Below, in pieces: positions 6,730 to 10,057 of a DNA stretch of 10,057 nucleotides (the stretch's first letter is position 1; each line of letters starts with the position of its first letter). Source of the DNA: an uncultured Dialister sp. (GTDB lineage: Bacteria; Bacillota; Negativicutes; Veillonellales; Dialisteraceae). The position numbers and the translations under genes were made by a program. The stretch covers positions 1-10,057 of the forward strand of contig NZ_CAAFRZ010000144.1 of assembly GCF_900765565.1 (NCBI RefSeq), read 5' to 3'. The notes beneath the pieces are model-generated. The model had not been told where the DNA came from. It searched no databases and worked only from the letters and a program-made list of their open reading frames with translations.

Positions 6730-7493
6730 CAGTCTTCCTCCTTCCCAAGGTAAGCTTCGATAACCTGCGGATTGTTCTGTACTTCTTCCGGTACCCCTTC
6801 TGCCAGTTTCTTACCGAAATTGACAACCATCACATGGTCGCAGAGGCTCATGACCAGATGCATATCATGTTCAATGAGGATAATGGTGGTACCGTATTTT
6901 TCACGAATATTATGGATCAGTTCGGTGAGGGCAGCGGTTTCACTGTCGTTCATGCCGGCTGCCGGTTCATCGAGAAGAATCAGTTTCGGCTGGGTAGCCA
7001 GAGCTCTGGCGATTTCCAGCTTTCTCTGTTTGCCATAGGGAAGTTCTGTAGCCAGGCGGTCTGCGTCCTGGGCAAGGCCTACGAAATCCAGAAGTTCCAT
7101 GGCTTCATCCCTTGCTTCCTTCTCTTCCTTCTTTTGGGAAGAGGTACGGAGGAAGCTGGCCAGAAGGCCGGACTTCAGGCGGTCATGATGGCCAACGAGG
7201 ATATTTTCCAGCACCGTCATGCCGGAGAAAAGACGAATATTCTGGAACGTACGGGCAATGCCCATGTTGATGATCTGGTACGGTTTCTTCCCTTCAATGG
7301 ACTGGCCGTCGAAAAGGATATCTCCTTCCGTCACCTGGTATACGCCGGTGATGAGGTTGAAAATGGTAGTCTTGCCGGCGCCGTTTGGTCCGATGACCCC
7401 GAAAATTTCTCCCTTTTCCACGGAGAAGGACATATTGGAAACAGCGGTAAGGCCGCCGAACTGTTTCACCACATTTTTCATTTCAAGAAGCAT
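6729..7493 (-). CDS. livG: Branched-chain amino acid ABC transporter ATP-binding protein LivG
   Basis: The 254-residue ATPase partners LivF. It shows Walker A GPNGAGKT (35-42), a Q-loop in RTFQNIRLF (81-89), a LivG-type signature LPYGKQRKLEIARAL (151-165) in place of LSGGQ, Walker B LILLDEPAAGMN (171-182) and the switch His in IEHDM (207-211). The insertion with charged residues at about 115-130 (SSQKKEEKEARDEA) lies where LivG proteins have an extra helical segment. The start overlaps the livM stop by one base (TAATG). Function follows from family and operon; specificity for Leu/Ile/Val among related substrates is supported by the leader's specifier codons. Confidence 0.95.
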   Translation of the reverse strand: MLLEMKNVVKQFGGLTAVSNMSFSVEKGEIFGVIGPNGAGKTTIFNLITGVYQVTEGDILFDGQSIEGKKPYQIINMGIARTFQNIRLFSGMTVLENILVGHHDRLKSGLLASFLRTSSQKKEEKEARDEAMELLDFVGLAQDADRLATELPYGKQRKLEIARALATQPKLILLDEPAAGMNDSETAALTELIHNIREKYGTTIILIEHDMHLVMSLCDHVMVVNFGKKLAEGVPEEVQNNPQVIEAYLGKEED

Positions 7494-8455
7494 TACTGGT
7501 TCCCTCCTTCTGCAGAAGCTTTCTGCTTTTTGCTGAATTTACGGGAAATCCATTTCACCGCATCATAGGACAGGATACCATCGGGACGGAATGCCATGAG
7601 AGCTACCAGCATGAGGCCGTAGATGATATCTCTATATTCAGCCATGGCACGGAGAGATTCCGGAATGATGGTAAGCACCGCAGCACCAAGGATGGAGCCC
7701 CAGAGCACGTTGCTGCCGCCGAATACGGTATAAACCAGGATATCCACCACTTTGCCCCAGGAGAAATCGGTGGGGCTGATGAAGAAGGTGGCATGGGCGT
7801 AAAGAGCGCCAGCCATACCGGCAAAGAAAGCACTGAAGAGGAATGCCATCATCTTGTATTCCACCACGTTGATACCGGTGAGGGATGCTGCATATTCATC
7901 AGCTTTGATGGCAGCCCAGGCACGGCCGATGCGGGAATGTTCCAGGCGATACCAGAAGAAGACAACCGCCACTACGATGATGAGGAGTACGATATTCATG
8001 ACCAGCTGGCCACCGGTCTGGGAGTCGATTTCCAAAGCATCCAGGAGGCCCATGTCGCTGGCATAGTCAGCAAGGACACTGGCCATGGAAGGAATGCCGG
8101 AGAAACCCAAAGCGCCGTGGGTGATGTCCAGGTTCAGCGCAATAACCCGGACCACTTCACCAAAGCCCATGGTAGCAATAGCCAGGTACAGGCCCCGGAG
8201 ACGAATGGTCGGAAGACCGATAATTAACGCAATCAGTGTAGCAAAGAGACCGCCTAAAACAATTCCCACCGGCATAGGCACGCCATAGGATGTGGTAACA
8301 ATAGCGGAAGTGTAAGCCCCAAGGCTCATGAAACCTGCATTGCCCAGGGAAAGAATACCGGTGCACACAGTCATATAGACGGTGAGAGCCAGGATGATAT
8401 TAATACATACAAAGGTGAAAACCTGCAGGAAGTAGCCATTTAACAGTTCGTCCAT
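7493..8455 (-). CDS. livM: Branched-chain amino acid ABC transporter permease LivM
   Basis: The 320-residue membrane protein forms the translocation channel with LivH. Multiple hydrophobic segments are evident, starting at residues 12-31. Family landmarks include TGILSLGNAGFMSLGAY (32-48), LPTIRLRGLYLAIATMGFGE (81-100), the ATPase-docking EAA-like loop IKADEYAASLTGINV (183-197) and FGGSNVLWGSILGA (246-259). A basic, glycine-containing cytoplasmic tail ends the protein. The length is typical for LivM without the E. coli N-terminal extension. The ATG overlaps the livH stop by one base (TAATG). Confidence 0.95.
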   Translation of the reverse strand: MDELLNGYFLQVFTFVCINIILALTVYMTVCTGILSLGNAGFMSLGAYTSAIVTTSYGVPMPVGIVLGGLFATLIALIIGLPTIRLRGLYLAIATMGFGEVVRVIALNLDITHGALGFSGIPSMASVLADYASDMGLLDALEIDSQTGGQLVMNIVLLIIVVAVVFFWYRLEHSRIGRAWAAIKADEYAASLTGINVVEYKMMAFLFSAFFAGMAGALYAHATFFISPTDFSWGKVVDILVYTVFGGSNVLWGSILGAAVLTIIPESLRAMAEYRDIIYGLMLVALMAFRPDGILSYDAVKWISRKFSKKQKASAEGGNQ

Positions 8456-9336
8456 TACGGTCTGCCTCCTTTCCCAGCCTTGGAGAACAAGCCTTCAGGG
8501 CGAATAAAGAGAATCAGGATGATAATGCCGAATGCTACAGCATCACGGTAGGTGGAAGATCCATAGGCCACGGCGAATACTTCCGCAATGCCCAGGATGA
8601 AGCCGCCTGCCATGGCGCCTTCCACGTTGCCCAGGCCCCCCATGATGAGGACTGCCAGACCCTTAAGGCCCATGGATGTACCCATGGTCGGTTCGATGGC
8701 GTTGAAGGACAGACCAATCAGCACGCCGGCAGCAGCGCCAAGGGCGGAAGCCAGCATGACGGTGAATGTAATGATACGGCTCGTATTGATACCGAGGAGT
8801 CCGGCGGTTTCTGCGTTTTCAGAAGTAGCTCTGACTGCTTTGCCGATTTTTGTCTTGTTCAGCATGATTGTGAGAAGAGCCATGAGAACGACGGCGGTGC
8901 CCAGGGAAATAATCTGGATACCGGAAATTTTAAAGATGCCGAAGTCCATGAGACCGTTCCCGAAGGTAGCCGGGAAAGAACGGGTCTGCGGGCCCCACAC
9001 CATAAGTGCCACACTTTCAAGGAATGTGGACACGCCGATGGTACTGATGAGTGGTGCCAGATGGGTGACTTTGCGGCGGCGGAGCGGACGGAGTGCAAAG
9101 ATTTCCAGTCCATACCCTAATACCGCGCCGCCAATCATGGCGCCGATGAGTGCCGGGAAAATTCCGAATCCCGCTTCCGTTACGAGAAGCAGGCCGATGT
9201 AAGCGCCGATCATAAAGATGCCGCCGTGTGCCATGTTGACGATGTTCAATACGCCGAATACCAGCGTATAGCCGATGGCAATGACCGCATAGGCGCTTCC
9301 CAGCGTTAAACCGTTGACAAGCTGTTGAAAAAACAC
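8455..9336 (-). CDS. livH: Branched-chain amino acid ABC transporter permease LivH
   Basis: The 293-residue permease is the partner of LivM. Landmarks are QLVNGLTLGSAYAVIAIGYT (5-24), GVLNIVNMAHG (28-38), the EAA-like ATPase-docking loop ENAETAGLLGIN (173-184) and IMGGLGNVEGAMAGG (231-245). I chose the GTG at 9336, giving an N-terminus FFQQLVNGLT that matches the family. The SD GGAAAGGGG (9347-9355) is 10 bases upstream. A TTG at 9345 is possible but only 1 base after the SD. The ATG-started frame reaching 9483 runs through the second T-box antiterminator and terminator and cannot be the real start. It is the first gene after a dual T-box leader, so expression should rise when charged tRNA for leucine and/or isoleucine falls. 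No livJ/livK binding-protein gene lies in this operon within the window. Confidence 0.93.
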   Translation of the reverse strand: MFFQQLVNGLTLGSAYAVIAIGYTLVFGVLNIVNMAHGGIFMIGAYIGLLLVTEAGFGIFPALIGAMIGGAVLGYGLEIFALRPLRRRKVTHLAPLISTIGVSTFLESVALMVWGPQTRSFPATFGNGLMDFGIFKISGIQIISLGTAVVLMALLTIMLNKTKIGKAVRATSENAETAGLLGINTSRIITFTVMLASALGAAAGVLIGLSFNAIEPTMGTSMGLKGLAVLIMGGLGNVEGAMAGGFILGIAEVFAVAYGSSTYRDAVAFGIIILILFIRPEGLFSKAGKGGRP

Positions 9337-9405
9337 GATCTTCAATCCCCTTTCCAAAATGTGAAGGCCCTTGCCTTCATTTCTTCTGAAAGAACAAATG
9401 GCATT

Positions 9406-9448
9406 AAAAACGCCCCTGCTGCAATCTGGCGTCATTGCAGCAGGGGCG
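9406..9448 (-). terminator. T-box terminator 2 (proximal to livH)
   Basis: On the minus strand a perfect 15-bp stem starting CGCCCCTGCTGC, with an 8-nt loop, is followed by TTTTT. Its 5' arm overlaps the CCCCTG needed to close the second antiterminator (AGGG of the T-box motif at 9459-9472), so the two folds exclude each other. Confidence 0.9.
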
Positions 9449-9458
9449 AATTGGATTC

Positions 9459-9472
9459 CGCGGTACCACCCT
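9459..9472 (-). promoter_or_regulatory. T-box motif / antiterminator 2
   Basis: AGGGTGGTACCGCG on the minus strand is an exact match to the conserved T-box antiterminator sequence. It contains the TGG of the bulge that pairs with the uncharged tRNA acceptor end. Only about 50 nt separate it from terminator 1, too little for its own specifier stem. Confidence 0.9.
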
Positions 9473-9520
9473 GTATTTATCACTCATAGAACGGAGAGTA
9501 CATTGGGAAGACCATCCATA

Positions 9521-9554
9521 AGAAAAGCCCCTATTTCCTTTCGGAAATAGGGGC
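9521..9554 (-). terminator. T-box terminator 1 (distal to livH)
   Basis: On the minus strand a perfect 12-bp stem GCCCCTATTTCC / GGAAATAGGGGC with a GAAA tetraloop is followed by TTTTC. Its 5' arm competes with the AGGG of the T-box motif at 9561-9574. Confidence 0.9.
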
Positions 9555-9560
9555 GACATG

Positions 9561-9574
9561 CGCGGTACCACCCT
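9561..9574 (-). promoter_or_regulatory. T-box motif / antiterminator 1
   Basis: A second exact AGGGTGGTACCGCG on the minus strand, identical to the one at 9459-9472. It is placed directly after the second specifier domain and before terminator 1, in the usual T-box arrangement. Confidence 0.9.
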
Positions 9575-9599
9575 ACATTATACTCTGGTGTTCATCAAT

Positions 9600-9735
9600 C
9601 CGTAACGTGGATAAGGCGCCTTTGTTTACTACGTTCAACCAAGGGGCTCACAGGTGATAGTCAATAATGGAATGCACCGGCTTGCACCATCCGCCGGCTC
9701 TCTATGCCATGGACCACTATATTCCTTGTCCCGAT
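9600..9735 (-). promoter_or_regulatory. T-box specifier domain 2 (probable Ile, AUC)
   Basis: On the minus strand it carries the Stem I hallmarks: GGGACAAGG of the K-turn side, GAGAG, and the distal loop CCGGCGGATGGTGCAAGCCGG (9677-9697; GAGAG at 9698-9702). In the 3' half AUAGUGG pairs with CCAUUAU, and below this helix lies GACUAUCACC. By analogy with other T-boxes the specifier is AUC followed by A (9656-9658), an isoleucine codon. A TGAAC...CGTTAC segment follows, as seen after Stem I in many leaders. Confidence 0.75.
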
Positions 9736-9749
9736 CATCGCTTTTCTAT

Positions 9750-9900
9750 GCCCGTAACGCAGGCTGCGTCAGAAGCTACTTGGTTCACTCCTGAAACTCC
9801 CGGGTGAGCTTGCATCCTCTTCCGTACCGGCTTACACCAGCCGCCGGCTCTCTGAAACCTGTCATCGGATGCTTATCCCGATCCTTGCCATTCGTTCTTT
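9750..9900 (-). promoter_or_regulatory. T-box specifier domain 1 (probable Leu, CUC)
   Basis: On the minus strand GAGAG (9848-9852) and the distal loop CCGGCGGCTGGTGTAAGCCGG (9827-9847) are nearly identical to domain 2. GCAUCC pairs with GGAUGC. Below this helix the loop reads AAGCUCA, closed by GGG/CCC, giving specifier CUC followed by A (9806-9808), a leucine codon. The offset from distal loop to specifier is 19 bases, exactly as in domain 2. A TGAACCAAGTAG segment and an ACGCA/TGCGT hairpin (Stem III-like) follow. The lower part of the stem is less clear. Confidence 0.7.
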
Positions 9901-9913
9901 CGTTATGGTAGAT

Positions 9914-9941
9914 ATTATACAGCCTCCATGAAAAAAGTCAA
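9914..9941 (-). promoter_or_regulatory. Promoter of the T-box leader and liv operon
   Basis: On the minus strand TTGACT (9936-9941), a 16-bp spacer and a perfect TATAAT (9914-9919) make a strong sigma-A-type promoter. Transcription should start near 9907, just before the first specifier domain, giving a leader of about 570 nt to livH. Confidence 0.85.
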
Positions 9942-9972
9942 TAGAAAGTTGGAAATATTTTTGTAAACTATG

Positions 9973-10057
9973 AACCACAAGTGATATTGTCTCAAGTAAC
10001 CACAAATGAAAATGTCCCAGTCATGGTACAATCTCATCACAATCTTAACGCAAGTGA
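9973..10057. repeat. Direct repeats with ~25-bp period, possible insertion-sequence end
   Basis: The 22-base unit at 9973-9994 (AACCACAAGTGATATTGTCT + CA) recurs at 9998-10019 with 18 of 22 bases identical. A partial copy (AACGCAAGTGA) lies two periods on at 10047-10057, cut by the window edge. Multiple spaced repeats near a terminus are typical of transposase-binding sites in IS21-like and some other integrase-type insertion sequences. No transposase is in the window, so this is inference. A regulator-binding array is the alternative. Confidence 0.35.

Noticed and set aside
9337..9483. N-terminal extension of livH to an ATG at 9483
   Set aside because: It encodes the T-box antiterminator and terminator, lacks a suitable SD, and does not match LivH N-termini.
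1..10057. tRNA, rRNA or defence-system genes
   Set aside because: No cloverleaf, rRNA segment or defence-gene signature was recognised by eye; the tRNA link is only through the T-box sensors.

Overview
The window reads as chromosome of a diderm Firmicute of the class Negativicutes, probably an amino-acid fermenter close to Acidaminococcus (inference). Three things point there: T-box leader RNAs, which are Gram-positive-type regulation; a signal peptide followed by the start of a TonB-dependent-receptor-like sequence, which implies an outer membrane; and a PolA of the Firmicute type. Every convincing gene lies on the minus strand, so transcription runs from high to low coordinates. The long plus-strand reading frames are antisense shadows.

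From 9941 down to 6010 is a branched-chain amino acid ABC transporter operon, livH-livM-livG-livF. Each stop codon overlaps the next start by one base (TAATG, TAATG, TGATG). A strong promoter (9914-9941) comes first, then a leader of about 500 nt that is the highlight of the window. The leader has two complete T-box specifier domains in a row, read here as Leu (CUC) and then Ile (AUC). These are followed by two consecutive antiterminator/terminator modules, and only then by livH. The order is sensor-sensor-switch-switch rather than two ordinary T-boxes in series. No substrate-binding protein gene is visible. A strong terminator closes the operon at 5931-5973. Upstream of the promoter, at the window edge, are roughly 25-bp spaced direct repeats that resemble the end of an insertion sequence.

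From 5540 to 5930 is a gene-free stretch holding a 170-bp inverted-repeat element whose arms carry CTAGCNN heptamers, plus the polA promoter. Then come polA (5539-2960) and a 409-bp intergenic region packed with modular palindromic repeats. Next is a tight three-gene operon, coaE - lytic transglycosylase - uncharacterised protein (2550-635), with an intrinsic terminator at 518-558. The polA/coaE neighbourhood is a housekeeping arrangement known from Firmicutes.

At the low-coordinate end, a near-consensus promoter (370-398) drives a leader that contains its own perfect terminator hairpin (261-301). Beyond it is a 50-codon exported reading frame that looks like the N-terminus of a TonB-dependent receptor and stops abruptly. 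This may be a truncated gene or a small secreted protein under attenuation control.
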